A stretch of 64,000 bases of DNA from Candidatus Mycobacterium methanotrophicum (GTDB taxonomy: Bacteria > Actinomycetota > Actinomycetes > Mycobacteriales > Mycobacteriaceae), in assembly GCF_023515995.1 (NCBI RefSeq), contig NZ_CP097320.1, positions 744,001-808,000 of the forward strand, given 5' to 3'. Below the pieces are notes generated by a model. That model was given only the letters and a program-made list of their open reading frames with translations, searched no databases and had not been told where the DNA came from. A program made the position numbers and the translations under genes. Shown here in pieces: positions 43,589-56,009 of this stretch (position 1 is its first letter; each line of letters starts with the position of its first letter).

Positions 43589-45195
43589 CGGCGCGGTCCT
43601 TCCGCCGTTCCCGGTACGCGCGTGACACCCGCCCGCACGATCGGTGCGGGGTCGTGCTGGCCGATGGCGGTCATGGTGTTGGCCACCGCCGGGTTGATGA
43701 TGTCCAGCACCGGTTTCGGGTACACGCCGAGCACCAACAGCAGCGCGATGAGCGATGCGACAACGACGATTTCGCGCGGCACCAGGTCACGGATCCGCTC
43801 GTTGCCCGCGGCGAGCGGGCCCGTCATCGCCCGTTGGTAAAGCCACAGAATGTAGATCGACGAGAGCACCAGCGCGGTGACCCCGAACGCCGCCGCGAGC
43901 CAGTAGCGGCTATACGCGCCGATCAGCACCAGGAACTCGCTGATGAACGGCGCCAGCCCGGGCAGCGACAACGTGGCCAGACCTGCGACCAGGAACGTGC
44001 CGGCCAGCACCGGCGCCACCTTCTGCACACCGCCGTAGGCGGCGATCGACCGGCTGCCGCGGCGCGAGATCAGGAATCCGGCGATCAAAAACACTGCGGC
44101 GGTGGAGATGCCGTGGTTGAACATGTACAGCGTCGAGCCGCTCTGGCCCTGGGTGGTCATCACAAAGATACCCAGGATGATGAAGCCGAAGTGCGAGATC
44201 GATGTGTAGGCGATCAGCCGCATGATGTCGGTCTGGCCGATGGCCACGATCGCGCCGTAGATGACGCCGATGACCGCCAACACCACGATGGCCGGCCGGA
44301 AATATGTTGACGCGTCAGGGAACAACTGTAGGCAATAGCGCAGCATGCCGAAGGTGCCGACCTTGTCCATCACCGCGGTGATCAGCGCCGCCGTGGCCGG
44401 TGTGGACTCCACCACGGCGTCGGGTAGCCACCGGTGGAACGGCCACAGCGGCGCCTTGATCGCGAACGCGAACATGAAGCCCAAGAACAGCGCTTTGAGC
44501 ACCGCCGACGAGGCGCCGAATGATCCCGACGAGACGGCGGCGACGATCTGGCGGAAATCGAAGGTGCCCGAACCATGTTCAGCGGTCACCACGTACAACC
44601 CGATCACGGCGGCCAGCATGATCAGGCCGCCGAACAGGTTGTACAACAAGAACTTCACCGCAGCGCGGGACCGGTGGGCGCCGCCGAAGCCGCCGATGAG
44701 GAAATACATCGGGACGAGCATCGCCTCGAAGAACACGTAGAACAGCAACACGTCCAGCGAGACCACCGAGACCAGCACCATCGACTCGACCGTCAGCGCC
44801 AGCGCGACGTAGGCCTGGGGACCGCGCGAGCGCTCGCCACCTGACGACCGCCAGCGCAGCGGGTCGTCAGCATCGGCACTGTCGTTCCAGCCCGCCACCA
44901 GCAGCAGCGGTACCAGGACGGTGGTCAGCAGCACCAACACCAGCGCAATTCCGTCGACACCGAGGGTGTAGCCGGCGCCGAATGCCGGTATCCAGCGGTG
45001 GGTTTCAACGAATTGGTAAGTCTGGCCGCCGGTCTTGAATTCGACCGCGATCAGGATGGACACCACCAGCACGGCCACCGAAACGGCCAGGCCGGCCCAT
45101 TTCGCGAATTGCCGCCATCCGGCCGGCATCAGGATGACGGCGATGGCGCCGGCCAACGGCGCCATCCACAGCACGGACAGCCAGGGGAAGGTCAC
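43585..45195 (-). CDS. nuoM: NADH-quinone oxidoreductase subunit M
   Basis: A 536-residue antiporter-like membrane subunit with conserved [52 protein letters not shown] and SHFGFI. The start is GTG 45195, overlapping the nuoL stop (GTGA); a GTG one codon earlier (45198) is possible. The long upstream frame to 45570 is a shadow of nuoL. Confidence 0.95.
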   Translation of the reverse strand: MTFPWLSVLWMAPLAGAIAVILMPAGWRQFAKWAGLAVSVAVLVVSILIAVEFKTGGQTYQFVETHRWIPAFGAGYTLGVDGIALVLVLLTTVLVPLLLVAGWNDSADADDPLRWRSSGGERSRGPQAYVALALTVESMVLVSVVSLDVLLFYVFFEAMLVPMYFLIGGFGGAHRSRAAVKFLLYNLFGGLIMLAAVIGLYVVTAEHGSGTFDFRQIVAAVSSGSFGASSAVLKALFLGFMFAFAIKAPLWPFHRWLPDAVVESTPATAALITAVMDKVGTFGMLRYCLQLFPDASTYFRPAIVVLAVIGVIYGAIVAIGQTDIMRLIAYTSISHFGFIILGIFVMTTQGQSGSTLYMFNHGISTAAVFLIAGFLISRRGSRSIAAYGGVQKVAPVLAGTFLVAGLATLSLPGLAPFISEFLVLIGAYSRYWLAAAFGVTALVLSSIYILWLYQRAMTGPLAAGNERIRDLVPREIVVVASLIALLLVLGVYPKPVLDIINPAVANTMTAIGQHDPAPIVRAGVTRVPGTAEGPRR

Positions 45196-47075
45196 CACAG
45201 TCGCACCGCCAAAATCGCCGCGGCGACCAGCGCCGCGCCCACAAACATCGACAACGCGTAGTTGCGGGCGAACCCGGTCTGCAATCCGCGCAACCGGTCC
45301 GAGGTCCGGCTGACCAACGCGGCCAGGGCGTTGACCGAGCCGTCCACGCCCTGGTTGTCGAATTCGACCAGCGCGTGGGTTAGTTGCCCACTGGGTCGCA
45401 TGAACACCTCCTCGTTGAAGGCGTCGCCGTAGAGATCGCGGCGCGCGGCCGTCGTCAGCACCGACACCTCGGCGGGTGCGGTGTCGGGGACCCTGCGCAG
45501 GCCGTAGAGCAGGACGGCCACGCCGATGCCGACCACGACGATGCCGACCGTGACGATGGTGAACGCCCACGTCGGCAAGACGGGCGAGCTTTCCTCGAAG
45601 CTGACTACCGGTTCCAGCCAGTGCCGCAGCGTGCCGCCGATGGCCAGCAGTCCGCCGGAGAACACCGACCCGACCGCGAGCAGGCTCATCGGCCAGGTCA
45701 TCACCGCGGGCGCCTCATGCGGACGTGTTTCTGCGGCCCAACGCTTTTCACCGAAGAACGTCATCAGCATCACCCGAGTCATGTAAAACGCGGTGATCCC
45801 GGCGCCCAGCAGCGCTGCCCCGCCCAACAGATAGCCGCGGACTCCGCCGGCGTCCAGCGCGGCTTCGATGATCGCGTCCTTGGAGAAGTAGCCGGCGAAC
45901 GGCGGCACTCCGATGATCGCCAGATAGCCCAGCCCGAACGTCACGAAGGTGATCGGCAGCGCCGCACGCAGCCCGCCGTAGCGGCGCATGTCCTGTGCCC
46001 CGTCCATCGCGTGGATGACCGCGCCGGAGCCAAGGAACAGGCCGGCTTTGAAGAAACCGTGGGTGAGCAGATGCATGATCGCAAAGACGTAGCCGGCCGG
46101 GCCCAGCCCCGCGGCCAGCACCATGTAGCCGATCTGACTCATGGTCGACGCCGCCAGCGCGCGTTTGATGTCGTCCTTGGCGCAGCCGATGATCGCCCCG
46201 AACAGCAACGTCACCGTGCCGACGACGATGACGCCGAGCCGTGCGTCCGGCGCCAGGTCGTAGAGCGGATTGGATCGCACAATCAGATACACCCCGGCAG
46301 TCACCATCGTGGCGGCGTGGATCAGCGCGGACACCGGGGTGGGACCCTCCATCGCGTCCCCGAGCCAGGCCTGCAGCGGAACCTGCGCGGATTTGGCGCA
46401 AGCCCCCAACAGCAGCAGCAACCCGATCGCGGTGAGCGCGCCGCGGCCGGCTCCCGGCGCTTGGCCGAACACTTGCGCGTACGACAGCGTCCCGAAGTTA
46501 GCGAAGATCACGAAGATCGCCAGCGCCAGTCCGGCGTCCCCAACCCGGTTCATCACGAACGCCTTCTTGGCCGCGGTGGCCGCGGTCGGCCGCTGATACC
46601 AGAAACCGATCAACAGGTACGACGCCAGGCCCACGCCTTCCCAGCCGGTGTAGAGCACCAGGTAGTTGTCGGCCGCCACCAGCAACAGCATCGCCGCCAA
46701 GAACAGGTTGAGGTAAGCGAAAAACCTGCGGCGGTCGGGGTCTTGCGCCATGTAGCCGACCGAGTAGATGTGGATCAGCGATCCGACGCCGGTGATCAGC
46801 AACACGAAGCAGATCGACAACTGGTCGATCTGCAGACCCAAATCGACGTGCAGACCGCCGACGGGGATCCAGCTGAACAGGTGCTGGCTGATGGTCCGGG
46901 CGTCGCCGTGCCGGCCGAGCAAGTCGGCCAGCAGCGCCAGACCGATGCCGAACGCGCCCAGCGCGGTCGCGCAGCCGAGCAGGTGGCCCCACGCGTCGGT
47001 GCGTCTGCCGCCGAGCAGCAGAATCGCGGCGCCGGCCGCGGGCAGAGCTACGACCAGCCACGTCAAATGCGTCAT
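45192..47075 (-). CDS. nuoL: NADH-quinone oxidoreductase subunit L
   Basis: The largest membrane subunit, 627 residues: about 15 hydrophobic segments and the long lateral helix at the C-terminus. Signatures are [57 protein letters not shown] and MSQIGYM. ATG 47075 lies just after the nuoK stop (47080), and the upstream in-frame start at 47129 is inside nuoK. Confidence 0.96.
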   Translation of the reverse strand: MTHLTWLVVALPAAGAAILLLGGRRTDAWGHLLGCATALGAFGIGLALLADLLGRHGDARTISQHLFSWIPVGGLHVDLGLQIDQLSICFVLLITGVGSLIHIYSVGYMAQDPDRRRFFAYLNLFLAAMLLLVAADNYLVLYTGWEGVGLASYLLIGFWYQRPTAATAAKKAFVMNRVGDAGLALAIFVIFANFGTLSYAQVFGQAPGAGRGALTAIGLLLLLGACAKSAQVPLQAWLGDAMEGPTPVSALIHAATMVTAGVYLIVRSNPLYDLAPDARLGVIVVGTVTLLFGAIIGCAKDDIKRALAASTMSQIGYMVLAAGLGPAGYVFAIMHLLTHGFFKAGLFLGSGAVIHAMDGAQDMRRYGGLRAALPITFVTFGLGYLAIIGVPPFAGYFSKDAIIEAALDAGGVRGYLLGGAALLGAGITAFYMTRVMLMTFFGEKRWAAETRPHEAPAVMTWPMSLLAVGSVFSGGLLAIGGTLRHWLEPVVSFEESSPVLPTWAFTIVTVGIVVVGIGVAVLLYGLRRVPDTAPAEVSVLTTAARRDLYGDAFNEEVFMRPSGQLTHALVEFDNQGVDGSVNALAALVSRTSDRLRGLQTGFARNYALSMFVGAALVAAAILAVRLW

Positions 47076-47079
47076 CCGG

Positions 47080-47379
47080 TCAGCCCTTGAGCAGGTTGGC
47101 GTCGTCGACCGAAGCCGATTTGCGGGCACGGAAAATCGTCATGATGATGGCCAGGCCCACCACGACTTCGCAGGCGGCGACGACCATGGTGAAAAACGCC
47201 ACCATCTGGCCGTCGAGTTGACCGTGCATCCGGGCGAACGTGACGAACGCGAGGTTGACCGCGTTGAGCATCAGCTCCACGCACATGAACATCACGATGG
47301 CGTTGCGGCGCAACAACACACCGGCCGCCCCGATGGTGAACAGCAGCGCCGAAAGATAAAGGTAGTTCTGCGGGTTCAT
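47080..47379 (-). CDS. nuoK: NADH-quinone oxidoreductase subunit K
   Basis: 99 residues with three hydrophobic segments and the two buried glutamates of the proton path ([28 protein letters not shown]). Usual length. ATG overlaps the nuoJ stop by 4 nt. Confidence 0.96.
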   Translation of the reverse strand: MNPQNYLYLSALLFTIGAAGVLLRRNAIVMFMCVELMLNAVNLAFVTFARMHGQLDGQMVAFFTMVVAACEVVVGLAIIMTIFRARKSASVDDANLLKG

Positions 47380-48197
47380 CGCGCACCCTTTCCGGTGATG
47401 CCGCCAGGTCCATTGGCGCCACCTCGGGCATGGGATTCCAGCTCCTCGGCCGTTCGCTGTTCCAATACCTGCGGCACCGACAACCGGGAGTAGGAGCCGT
47501 CCGGCAGCCGCGCGGCCATGTCGACCGCGTTATGCCGGGCATAGACACCCGGACCGGGCAGCGGCGTCGGGTGACCACCCGGGTAGAACCGTTCGATTGA
47601 CTGCTCCCGCTGAGTCTTTCGGCGCTCAAAGCGCTCGCGGTGCGCCAAAATCATCGCGCCCACGGCGGCGGTGATCAGCAGTGCGCTGGTCAGCTCGAAC
47701 GCCCACAGGTAGCGGGAGAAGATCAGCGCCGCCAGACCCTGGACGTTGCCGCCGGCGTTGGCTTTGGTCAATCCGGTGAAACCGCCGGCGGTCACCCGGC
47801 CGATGCCGGCGATGAGCACCGCGCCGAATCCGACACCGGCGACCACGGCGGCCACCCGCTGTCCCCGCAGCGTCTCGACCAGAGACTCGGCCGAGTCAAC
47901 GCCGATCAGCATCAGCACGAACAAAAACAGCATCATCACGGCGCCGGTGTAGACGACGATCTGGACCACGCCGAGGAATAGCGCGTCCTCGATCATGTAG
48001 AAGACCGCCAGGATGATCATGGTCATCGCCAGAAACATCGCGGAATAGACGGCGTTGGCGGCCATCACCACGCCTGCCGCCCCGATCAGCGCCAGCGCGC
48101 CCAGCGCGAAGAACGTCACCGCCTCGCCGGTGGAGGTGCGGGTAATTGCGTCAGCGGCAAAGTGGCCGGCCAGCAGCGTAGTTCCCGGGCCGGTCAT
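47376..48197 (-). CDS. nuoJ: NADH-quinone oxidoreductase subunit J
   Basis: 273 residues: five hydrophobic segments (TM3 with [20 protein letters not shown] carrying the pi-bulge region) and a hydrophilic C-terminal tail of about 85 residues (from [13 protein letters not shown]), longer than in E. coli but usual for mycobacteria. Overlap with nuoI is ATGA. Confidence 0.95.
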   Translation of the reverse strand: MTGPGTTLLAGHFAADAITRTSTGEAVTFFALGALALIGAAGVVMAANAVYSAMFLAMTMIILAVFYMIEDALFLGVVQIVVYTGAVMMLFLFVLMLIGVDSAESLVETLRGQRVAAVVAGVGFGAVLIAGIGRVTAGGFTGLTKANAGGNVQGLAALIFSRYLWAFELTSALLITAAVGAMILAHRERFERRKTQREQSIERFYPGGHPTPLPGPGVYARHNAVDMAARLPDGSYSRLSVPQVLEQRTAEELESHARGGANGPGGITGKGAR

Positions 48198-48739
48198 AAT
48201 GCGGCATCCGAACTGTGCTTGTCCCGCAGGCCTTCTGACGTCACGTTGCCGCGGTAGTAGTCGGCGTCCGTCGCACCGTCGGCCCTCGGGTGCGGCGCCG
48301 GCGTCATCCCGGGCTCCAGCGGCGCCAGCAGCCGGTCCTTTTCATAGATCAGGTCGGCGCGGTTGTCGTCGGCCATCTCGTAGTGGTTGGTCATCGTCAA
48401 CGCGCGGGTTGGGCACGCTTCGACGCACAGTCCGCAGCCGATGCACCGCAAGTAGTTGATCTGGTAGACGCGTCCGTAGCGCTCGCCGGGGGAGAACCGC
48501 TGCTCCTCGGTGTTGTCGGCGCCCTCGACGTAGATGGCGTCGGCCGGGCAGGCCCAGGCGCACAGCTCGCAGCCGATGCACTTCTCCAAGCCGTCCGGGT
48601 ACCGGTTGAGCTGATGGCGACCGTGATAGCGCGGTGCCACCGGGCCGGGTTTCTCCGGATACTCCTCGGTGACCGGCCTTTTGAACATCGTCCCGAACGT
48701 GACGCCGAATCCGGCGAGGGAGCTGAGGAATTTAGCCAT
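48194..48739 (-). CDS. nuoI: NADH-quinone oxidoreductase subunit I (2x 4Fe-4S)
   Basis: 181 residues. Two ferredoxin-type motifs carry clusters N6a and N6b: [16 protein letters not shown] and [16 protein letters not shown]. It carries electrons from NuoG to NuoB. It overlaps nuoH by 8 nt. Confidence 0.96.
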   Translation of the reverse strand: MAKFLSSLAGFGVTFGTMFKRPVTEEYPEKPGPVAPRYHGRHQLNRYPDGLEKCIGCELCAWACPADAIYVEGADNTEEQRFSPGERYGRVYQINYLRCIGCGLCVEACPTRALTMTNHYEMADDNRADLIYEKDRLLAPLEPGMTPAPHPRADGATDADYYRGNVTSEGLRDKHSSDAAL

Positions 48740-49979
48740 TGACAGCCTCCTTGGTCGCCGGTGCCAGCGGCCGGCCCGGCAGTGGCGGCGTGGGGAACGC
48801 CGGCTCGGAGCGCTGTACCGCCACCGGCAATTCGTGGCGCTTCTTTTGGCTTCGCTTGCTGCCGAACGGTTTTCGCAACAGCGCCAGCAGCAACGCGGTG
48901 ACGACGAGGCTGGCGATCGCCAGCGCCGGCGTCCAGTGCGAATAACCTTCGTCGCGCAGCGTGCGGATCGTCGCGGCGATCAGCGCCCACGCCAGCGACA
49001 CCGGGATGAGGATCTTCCAGCCCAGCGCCATGAATTGGTCGTAGCGCAGTCGCGGCAGGGTGGCTCGCAACCAGAAGTAGGCGAAAAGGAACAGCCACAC
49101 CTTGGCGGTGAACCACAGCACCGGCCACCAGCCGGAGTTGGCGCCGGCCCACATGTCCAGCGGCCACGGCGCATGCCAGCCGCCGAGGAACAGCGTGGCG
49201 GCCAACGCCGACACCGTGGTCATGTTGATGTACTCCGCCAGATAGAACATCGCGAAGCTCAGCGACGAGTACTCGGTGTGGAAGCCGGCGACCAGTTCGC
49301 CCTCGGCCTCGGGCAGGTCGAACGGCGCGCGATTGGTCTCACCGACCATCGACACCAGGTACACCGCGAACGACGGCAGCAGCAGAAAGACGTACCAGAC
49401 CCGGTCCTGGGCCGACACGATCTGCGAGGTCGACATCGTCCCGGCGAACAGGAACACCGTCGCGAACGACAACCCCATCGCCACCTCGTAGGAGATCACC
49501 TGCGCGGTGGAGCGCACCCCGCCCAGCAGCGGATAGGTCGAGCCCGACGACCAGCCCGCCAGCACGATGCCGTAGACGCCGATCGACGACAGCGCCAGGA
49601 TGAACAGCACCGCCACCGGCAGGTCGGTCACCTGCAGCGCGGTCCAGTGGCCGAAGACCGACACCTGCGGCCCGAAGGGGATGAACGCGAAGGCGGTGAT
49701 CGCGGGAATCGTGGAGATCGCCGGTGCCAGTATGAAAATCGGCTTCTCGACGCCGAACGGGGTGATGGGCTCCTTGAGCGCCAGCTTGACGCCGTCGGCC
49801 AGGCTCTGTAGATATCCCCGCGGGCCGACCCGGTTGGGCCCCCACCGCATCTGCATCCGGCCCAGGATCTTGCGTTCGGCCAAGATCGCGACCAGCACCG
49901 TCAGCACCAGGAAGACAAAGACGGCAAGCGCTTTGGCCAGGATCAGCCACCAGGTGTCATGCCCGAAACCGGAGATCAT
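48732..49979 (-). CDS. nuoH: NADH-quinone oxidoreductase subunit H
   Basis: 415 residues with eight hydrophobic segments; the quinone-site loop motifs [26 protein letters not shown] and [25 protein letters not shown] are present. The C-terminal tail of about 60 residues (from [12 protein letters not shown]) is extra relative to E. coli. A 79-nt gap separates it from nuoG. Confidence 0.96.
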   Translation of the reverse strand: MISGFGHDTWWLILAKALAVFVFLVLTVLVAILAERKILGRMQMRWGPNRVGPRGYLQSLADGVKLALKEPITPFGVEKPIFILAPAISTIPAITAFAFIPFGPQVSVFGHWTALQVTDLPVAVLFILALSSIGVYGIVLAGWSSGSTYPLLGGVRSTAQVISYEVAMGLSFATVFLFAGTMSTSQIVSAQDRVWYVFLLLPSFAVYLVSMVGETNRAPFDLPEAEGELVAGFHTEYSSLSFAMFYLAEYINMTTVSALAATLFLGGWHAPWPLDMWAGANSGWWPVLWFTAKVWLFLFAYFWLRATLPRLRYDQFMALGWKILIPVSLAWALIAATIRTLRDEGYSHWTPALAIASLVVTALLLALLRKPFGSKRSQKKRHELPVAVQRSEPAFPTPPLPGRPLAPATKEAVNG

Positions 49980-50058
49980 TGTCGCCGCTTCTCCTCATCG
50001 CTTCGTCCCCCTCGCCGCTGCGCGGCTGGGGGTGCCCCCACTGCATCGTCGCGGCGCG

Positions 50059-52467
50059 TCATGACCCAACCCCAATCTGCACCACGGCGCCGGCTGTTAC
50101 ACCCAACGTCCGGTGCACCGCCGAGCCCGGTGAGTTCAGCGGCAGCCACACCACGTTGTCGGCCATCTCGGTGATGGTCAGCGGCAACGTGATCGCGCCG
50201 CGGTCGGTGCTGACGGTGACCTCGGCGCCGTCAGCCGCGCCTATGGCGTCCGCCGTTTTGGCCGACAGCCGCACCACCGGCGTGCGCGCGGTGCCGGCCA
50301 GGTGGGGTTCGCCGTCTTGCAACCGGCCCGCGTCGAGCAGCATTCGCCATCCGGCCAGAACCGCTTGGCCGGCAGCGGGTTTGGGCGCCGCGGCCGCGGC
50401 GACGTTCGGCACGGCGCCGCGCGTGCCGGCCCAGACACCCAGCGCATCCAGCTCGGCGCGCGCGGCCTCGACGGTGGGCAGCCCCAAATCGATGCCCATT
50501 TCGTCGGCCAGGGTGTCGAGCACTCGCAGGTCCGGTGTGGCCGCGGCGGGCAGGGCGGCCGGGAAGCTGCGGCGCCGGCCCTCCCAGTTGACGTAGGTGC
50601 CCGACTTTTCCGCCACAGGCGCGATCGGGAAAACCACGTCGGCGCGGTCGGTCACAGCGCTGTGCCGCAGCTCCAGGCTCACCACGAAGCCCGCCGCGTC
50701 CAGGGCGGCCAGCACGCCGTCGGGATCGGCGAAGTCGTAGGGTTCAACGCCGCCGACGAGCAGGGCGCCCAGCGTGCCGTCGGCGACCGCGGCCAGGATC
50801 CCGTCGGCGTCGCGGCCGTCGGCGACAGGCAATCCAGAGACATGCCAGGCCTCGCGCACTTGCGAGCGGGCCGTCTCATCACCCAGCGGACGGCCGCCGG
50901 GCAGCAGACCCGGCAACGCCCCGGCCTCCAGCGCTCCGCGTTCTCCGGCGCGGCGAGGCACCCACGCCAGTCGCGCCCCGGTGGTGTCGGAGAGCCGGGT
51001 CGCGGCCGACAGTCCGCCGGGGACACCGGCTAGCCGTTCGCCGACGACGATGATCGCTCCCGGTTTAGAGAAAAGAGGCGGCAGGTCAGCGAGCTCGCCG
51101 GTGGCCAGCCCGTCCAACACGCTGGCCTCGGCGCCAGGCACCGTCTGAATCAGCTTGCCGGACAACTTCTTCAACCCGCTGCTGGCGAATGGGGCAATGG
51201 CGTATACCGGCAGTCCGCGTTTGCGGGCGGCCTTGCGCAGCCGCAGGAATACGATCGGCGACTCTTCCTCGGGCTCGAAGCCGGCCAGCAGGACCACCGA
51301 TGCCGATTCCAGGTCGGAGTAGCTGATGCCCAGCGACCTGCCGGCGACCCGGGCCGCCAAAAATTGTGTCTCCTCCGCCGAATGCGGGCGGGCGCGAAAG
51401 TCGATGTCGTTGGTGCCCAAGGCGATTCGAGCGAACTTGGAATATGCGTAGGCGTCCTCGAGGGTCAGCCGGCCACCGAGCAGCACGCCTGTGCCGCCCG
51501 TCGCCGCGGTGAGCCCGTCGACAGCGGTTGCCACCGCGTGCGGCCACGAGGCGGGCGCCAGCAGGCCGTCCGCACCGCGCACCATGGGAGTGGTGACCCG
51601 GTCGGGCTGGGTGGCGTAAGTGAATGCCCATCGGCCTTTGTCGCAGTTCCACTCCTCGTTGACCTCAGGCTCGTCGCCGGCCAACCGGCGCAGCACCTTG
51701 CCGCGGCGATCGTCAGTGCGCTGGGCACATCCTGACGCGCAGTGCTCGCAGACACTCGGGCTGGAGACCAGGTCATAGGGGCGGGCCCGAAACCGGTAGG
51801 CGGTTCCGGTCAGCGCGCCGACCGGGCATATCTGCACAGTGTTGCCGGAAAAGTACGACTCGAAGGGCTCGTTCGCGTAAATGCCGACCTGCTGCAGGGC
51901 GCCGCGCTCGAGCATGTCGATGAAGATGTCACCGGCGATCTGCTCGGAGAACCGGGTGCACCGCGCGCACAAAATGCAGCGTTCGCGGTCCAGCAGTACT
52001 TGCGAGGAGATGTTGATCGGCTTGGCAAACGTGCGCTTGACATCGTTGAAGCGGGAATCGGCACGGCCGTTGGACATCGCCTGGTTTTGCAGCGGGCACT
52101 CACCGCCCTTGTCGCACATGGGGCAGTCCAGCGGGTGGTTGATCAGCAGCAGCTCCATCACCCCGTGCTGGGCCTTGTCGGCCGCTTCGGAGCTGAACTG
52201 GGTGCGTACCACCATGTCGTCGGTCACCGGGATGGTGCACGACGCCATCGGTTTGCGCTCGCCCTCGATCTCGACCAGGCATTGGCGGCAGGCGCCGACC
52301 GGGTCCAGCAGCGGGTGGTCGCAGAACCGGGGGATCTGAACGCCGATCAACTCGGCGGCCCGGATCACCAAAGTGCCTTTAGGAACGCTGATTTCGGCGC
52401 CGTCAATGGTCAACGTCACCAGCTCCGGCTGGGAAACCTTCGCTGCGGTGTCTACCGTTTGGGTCAC
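50059..52467 (-). CDS. nuoG: NADH-quinone oxidoreductase subunit G
   Basis: 802 residues. The N-terminal [2Fe-2S] domain has [18 protein letters not shown]; the His/Cys cluster motif [17 protein letters not shown] follows; the [4Fe-4S] motif [11 protein letters not shown] and the extra N7-type motif [11 protein letters not shown] are also seen; the molybdopterin-oxidoreductase-like domain then begins, without a cofactor. GTG 52467 follows AAGGAG; the TTG at 52488 lies upstream of that ribosome site. Confidence 0.95.
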   Translation of the reverse strand: MTQTVDTAAKVSQPELVTLTIDGAEISVPKGTLVIRAAELIGVQIPRFCDHPLLDPVGACRQCLVEIEGERKPMASCTIPVTDDMVVRTQFSSEAADKAQHGVMELLLINHPLDCPMCDKGGECPLQNQAMSNGRADSRFNDVKRTFAKPINISSQVLLDRERCILCARCTRFSEQIAGDIFIDMLERGALQQVGIYANEPFESYFSGNTVQICPVGALTGTAYRFRARPYDLVSSPSVCEHCASGCAQRTDDRRGKVLRRLAGDEPEVNEEWNCDKGRWAFTYATQPDRVTTPMVRGADGLLAPASWPHAVATAVDGLTAATGGTGVLLGGRLTLEDAYAYSKFARIALGTNDIDFRARPHSAEETQFLAARVAGRSLGISYSDLESASVVLLAGFEPEEESPIVFLRLRKAARKRGLPVYAIAPFASSGLKKLSGKLIQTVPGAEASVLDGLATGELADLPPLFSKPGAIIVVGERLAGVPGGLSAATRLSDTTGARLAWVPRRAGERGALEAGALPGLLPGGRPLGDETARSQVREAWHVSGLPVADGRDADGILAAVADGTLGALLVGGVEPYDFADPDGVLAALDAAGFVVSLELRHSAVTDRADVVFPIAPVAEKSGTYVNWEGRRRSFPAALPAAATPDLRVLDTLADEMGIDLGLPTVEAARAELDALGVWAGTRGAVPNVAAAAAPKPAAGQAVLAGWRMLLDAGRLQDGEPHLAGTARTPVVRLSAKTADAIGAADGAEVTVSTDRGAITLPLTITEMADNVVWLPLNSPGSAVHRTLGVTAGAVVQIGVGS

Positions 52468-52573
52468 GCGTGCCGCTCCTTCCCCCAACTAGTCCGCGCG
52501 CGTGCGCAGAATGCCGGCCAGGGCGGCGTGTCGCGGTGCAAGCACGCGCACTCGCGCCGGAAGCCCGCGCGAG

Positions 52574-53899
52574 TCACGCGTGGTCTCCGTCCGGCGCGAG
52601 CATGGACAGCTTGGGGTCGAACGGGCATCCGCCGCCGTCGACATGGGCGACATATTCGTCGCGGAAATACCGGATCGACGACATCACCGGGCTGGCCGCG
52701 CCATCGCCCAACGCGCAGAACGACTTACCGAGGATGGCGTCGGAGATGTCGAGCAGTTTGTCCAGATCCTCCGTGGTGCCCTTGCCGGTTTCCAGGCGCT
52801 CGTAGATCTGGCTGAGCCAGAAGGTGCCCTCACGGCACGGCGTGCATTTGCCGCACGATTCGTGTCGGTAGAAATCAGTCCAGCGCGCCACCGCGCGCAC
52901 CACACACGTCGTCTCGTCGAAAATCTCCAACGCCTTGGTGCCCAACATCGAACCGGCCGCGCCCACGCCTTCGTAATCCAGTGGCACGTCGAGGTGCTCA
53001 TCGGTGAGAAGCGGAGTAGACGACCCACCGGGCGTCCAGAACTTCAGCTTGTGCCCGGCCCGCACGCCACCGGCGTAGTCGAGCAATTCCCGCAACGTGA
53101 TGCCCAGCGGCGCTTCGTACTGGCCCGGCCGGGTCACATGCCCGGACAGCGAATACAGCGTGAAGCCAGGTGATTTCTCGGTGCCCATCGACCGGAACCA
53201 GTCGACGCCGCCCAGGATGATCGGCGGGACGCTGGCGATGGTCTCGACGTTGTTGATCACCGTCGGGCAGCCGTACAGACCGGCAACCGCGGGGAACGGC
53301 GGACGTAGCCGCGGCTGGCCGCGGCGGCCCTCCAGCGAGTCGAGCAACGCCGTCTCCTCGCCGCAGATGTAGGCGCCGGCGCCGGCGTGCACCACCAGCT
53401 CCAGGTCGTAGCCCGAGCCGGCGATGTCGCGGCCCAGAAAGCCTGCGGCGTAGGCCTCGGCGACCGCGTTCTGCAGGCGCCGCAGCACCGGCAACACCTC
53501 ACCGCGGACGTAGATGAACGCGTGGCTGGCCCGGATCGCGTACGACGCGATGATCACCCCTTCGACCAGGACGTGCGGGGTGGCCAGCATCAGCGGAATG
53601 TCCTTGCACGTGCCGGGTTCCGACTCGTCGGCGTTGACCACCAGGTAGTGCGGCTTGGCGACCGGGCCACTGTCGCCCTGCGGGATGAACGACCACTTCG
53701 TGCCGGTCGCGAAACCCGCCCCGCCGCGCCCGCGCAGCCCGGAATCCTTGACGACGGTGATCACGTCGTCCGGCGCCATCTTCAGGGCTTTTCGCAAAGC
53801 CTGGTAGCCGTCGTTGCGGCGATAGGTGTCCAGCGTCCAGGACTCCGGATCGTCCCAGTAGCGGCTCAGCACCGGAGCCAGCGGTGTCTGGGGCGCCAT
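52574..53899 (-). CDS. nuoF: NADH-quinone oxidoreductase subunit F (NADH, FMN, 4Fe-4S)
   Basis: 441 residues. The NADH site is GLRGRGGAGFATGTKW, the FMN site includes VVNADESEPGTCKD and GAGAYICGEETALLDSLEG, and the N3 cluster is ESCGKCTPCREG plus a later Cys. It accepts hydride from NADH. ATG overlaps the nuoE stop (TAATG). A gap of 106 nt to nuoG is unusual in an otherwise tightly packed operon. Confidence 0.97.
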   Translation of the reverse strand: MAPQTPLAPVLSRYWDDPESWTLDTYRRNDGYQALRKALKMAPDDVITVVKDSGLRGRGGAGFATGTKWSFIPQGDSGPVAKPHYLVVNADESEPGTCKDIPLMLATPHVLVEGVIIASYAIRASHAFIYVRGEVLPVLRRLQNAVAEAYAAGFLGRDIAGSGYDLELVVHAGAGAYICGEETALLDSLEGRRGQPRLRPPFPAVAGLYGCPTVINNVETIASVPPIILGGVDWFRSMGTEKSPGFTLYSLSGHVTRPGQYEAPLGITLRELLDYAGGVRAGHKLKFWTPGGSSTPLLTDEHLDVPLDYEGVGAAGSMLGTKALEIFDETTCVVRAVARWTDFYRHESCGKCTPCREGTFWLSQIYERLETGKGTTEDLDKLLDISDAILGKSFCALGDGAASPVMSSIRYFRDEYVAHVDGGGCPFDPKLSMLAPDGDHA

Positions 53900-54684
53900 T
53901 ACCGGTCGTCCCCTGCGCGGTCGGCCTCCGGTGGCGTCATGTGGTGTTCCTTGGCAATTCGCAACCCCGCCAAGGTCGCTTCACCGGCACCGCCTTGGCC
54001 TTCGTCGGGACGCGAGTCCGGGAAACCGGCCAGGATCCGCTCGGTCTGGCGGAACTTACACAACGCAGCGCCGCGAGTGGGTGCGGGGGGATTGCCCGTC
54101 CGCACCCCGTCGACCAGTTCGCGTGCCGACGCGCACGTCTGATTGTCGAAGAACTCCCAGTTGACCATCACCACCGGCGCGAAGTCGCACGCCGCATTGC
54201 ATTCGATGTGCTGCAAGGTGATCGAGCCGTCGGCAGTGGTCTCGTCGTTGCCGATACCGAGGTGCTCTTTGAGCGAGGCGAAAATGGCGTCGCCGCCCAT
54301 GACGGCGCACAGCGTATTCGTGCAGACACCGACGAGGTAGTCGCCGGTGGGCCCGCGGCGGTACATGGTGTAGAAACTCGCCACCGCCGCCACTTCGGCG
54401 CCGGTCAGGCCGAGCTGTTCGCCGCAGAATTCCAAACCCGCCGGTGTCACGTAGCCGTCCTCGGATTGCACCAGGTGCAGCAGCGGCAGCAGCGCCGAGC
54501 GCGGGCTGGGGTAGCGGCCGATGATCTCCTTGGCGTCGACTTCCAGCCGGGCCGCTACCTCCGGCGGATACGACTGCGGTGCGCCCTCGACGACGAATTG
54601 GCCTGGCTCTTCGGGCGGCGGGCCGAGGCGGACGAACACCCGCTCGCCGTCGGCGCCGGCGCCGGGAGTTTGCGCCGCCCTCAC
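53899..54684 (-). CDS. nuoE: NADH-quinone oxidoreductase subunit E (2Fe-2S)
   Basis: 261 residues. The N1a cluster ligands are [12 protein letters not shown] and [14 protein letters not shown]. The first 35 residues and the C-terminal tail beyond 215 are less conserved. GTG 54684 overlaps the nuoD stop (GTGA); the longer frame up to 55083 is the antisense shadow of nuoD coding sequence. Confidence 0.94.
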   Translation of the reverse strand: MRAAQTPGAGADGERVFVRLGPPPEEPGQFVVEGAPQSYPPEVAARLEVDAKEIIGRYPSPRSALLPLLHLVQSEDGYVTPAGLEFCGEQLGLTGAEVAAVASFYTMYRRGPTGDYLVGVCTNTLCAVMGGDAIFASLKEHLGIGNDETTADGSITLQHIECNAACDFAPVVMVNWEFFDNQTCASARELVDGVRTGNPPAPTRGAALCKFRQTERILAGFPDSRPDEGQGGAGEATLAGLRIAKEHHMTPPEADRAGDDR

Positions 54685-56009
54685 CGGTCCACCCCGCCCA
54701 TGACCGGATCGATGCTGGCCACCGCGGCGATCACGTCGGCGACCATGCCGCCCTCGCACATCGCGGCAACGGCCTGCAGATTGGTGAACGACGGGTCCCG
54801 GTAGTGCACCCGGTAGGGCCGGGTGCCGCCGTCGGACACCATGTGCACGCCCAACTCGCCGCGCGGCGACTCGACCGCGACGTACACCTGGCCGGCCGGC
54901 ACCCGGATGCCTTCGGTGACCAGTTTGAAGTGGTGAATCAGCGCTTCCATCGAGGTGCCCATGATCTTGGCGATGTGCTCCGGCGAGTTGCCCAGCCCGT
55001 CCGGGCCGACTTTTAGGTCGGCCGGCCAGGCGATCTTGCGGTTCTCCACCATGATCGGGCCGGGCCGCAGCTTGTCCAGGCACTGTTCGACGATCTTCAG
55101 CGACTCTCTCATCTCTTTGACCCGAATGATGTAGCGCGCGTAGGCATCACACGTGTCATCGGTGATCACGTCGAACTCGTAGTTTTCATACCCGCAGTAC
55201 GGGTCGCTCTTGCGCAGGTCGTAGGGCAATCCGGTCGCCCGCAGGCACGGCCCGGTGACTCCCAGCGCCATACACCCGGTCAGGTCCAGATAGCCGACTC
55301 CCTGGGTCCGGGCTTTCCAGATGTAGTTGTCGTTGAGCAGGTTTTCCATGTCATTCAGCCGACGGCCCAGCAGCTTGACCAGCTCCGGGATCTCGCGCAG
55401 CGCGTCGGCAGGCAGATCCTGGGCGAGTCCACCGGGCCGGATGTAGGCGTGGTTCATCCGCAAGCCGGTGACCATTTCGAACAGGTTCAGGATCAGCTCG
55501 CGTTCCCGGAAGCCGAGGAACATCGCCGTCATCGCACCCAGTTCCATGCCGCCGGTCGCCAAGGCGACCAGATGCGACGAGATCCGGTTGAACTCCATCA
55601 TCATCACCCGGATGACGTTGACTCGTTCCGGGATCTCCTCGGTGATCCCGAGCAGCTTCTCCACTCCAAGGCAGTAGGCGGTCTCGTTGAAAAACGGTGA
55701 GAGATAATCCATTCGGGTTACGAACGTCACGCCCTGGGTCCAGTACCGGTACTCCAGATTCTTCTCGATCCCGGTGTGCAGGTAGCCGATTCCGCACCGG
55801 GCGTCGGTGACCGTCTCACCTTCGATCTCCAGGATCAGCCGCAGGACACCGTGCGTGGACGGGTGTTGCGGTCCCATGTTGACGACGATGCGTTCACCGG
55901 GTTCGCCTTTGCGTGCCGCCTCGACGATCTGTTCCCAATCCTGGCCCACGACCGCGACCAGGGTTTCTCCGCCGCTGCTCTTGTCGTTGGGGGTAGTGGT
56001 CTCGCTCAT
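54681..56009 (-). CDS. nuoD: NADH-quinone oxidoreductase subunit D
   Basis: 442 residues, quinone-pocket subunit. [46 protein letters not shown] and [25 protein letters not shown] are conserved; the quinone His and Tyr lie in the first and third. It contrasts with HycE in this window, which is of the same fold. ATG overlaps the nuoC stop. Confidence 0.97.
   Translation of the reverse strand: MSETTTPNDKSSGGETLVAVVGQDWEQIVEAARKGEPGERIVVNMGPQHPSTHGVLRLILEIEGETVTDARCGIGYLHTGIEKNLEYRYWTQGVTFVTRMDYLSPFFNETAYCLGVEKLLGITEEIPERVNVIRVMMMEFNRISSHLVALATGGMELGAMTAMFLGFRERELILNLFEMVTGLRMNHAYIRPGGLAQDLPADALREIPELVKLLGRRLNDMENLLNDNYIWKARTQGVGYLDLTGCMALGVTGPCLRATGLPYDLRKSDPYCGYENYEFDVITDDTCDAYARYIIRVKEMRESLKIVEQCLDKLRPGPIMVENRKIAWPADLKVGPDGLGNSPEHIAKIMGTSMEALIHHFKLVTEGIRVPAGQVYVAVESPRGELGVHMVSDGGTRPYRVHYRDPSFTNLQAVAAMCEGGMVADVIAAVASIDPVMGGVDR

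Noticed and set aside
45384..47090. 568-codon plus-strand frame opposite nuoL
   Set aside because: Gln/His/Arg-rich antisense product typical of reversed membrane-protein genes.
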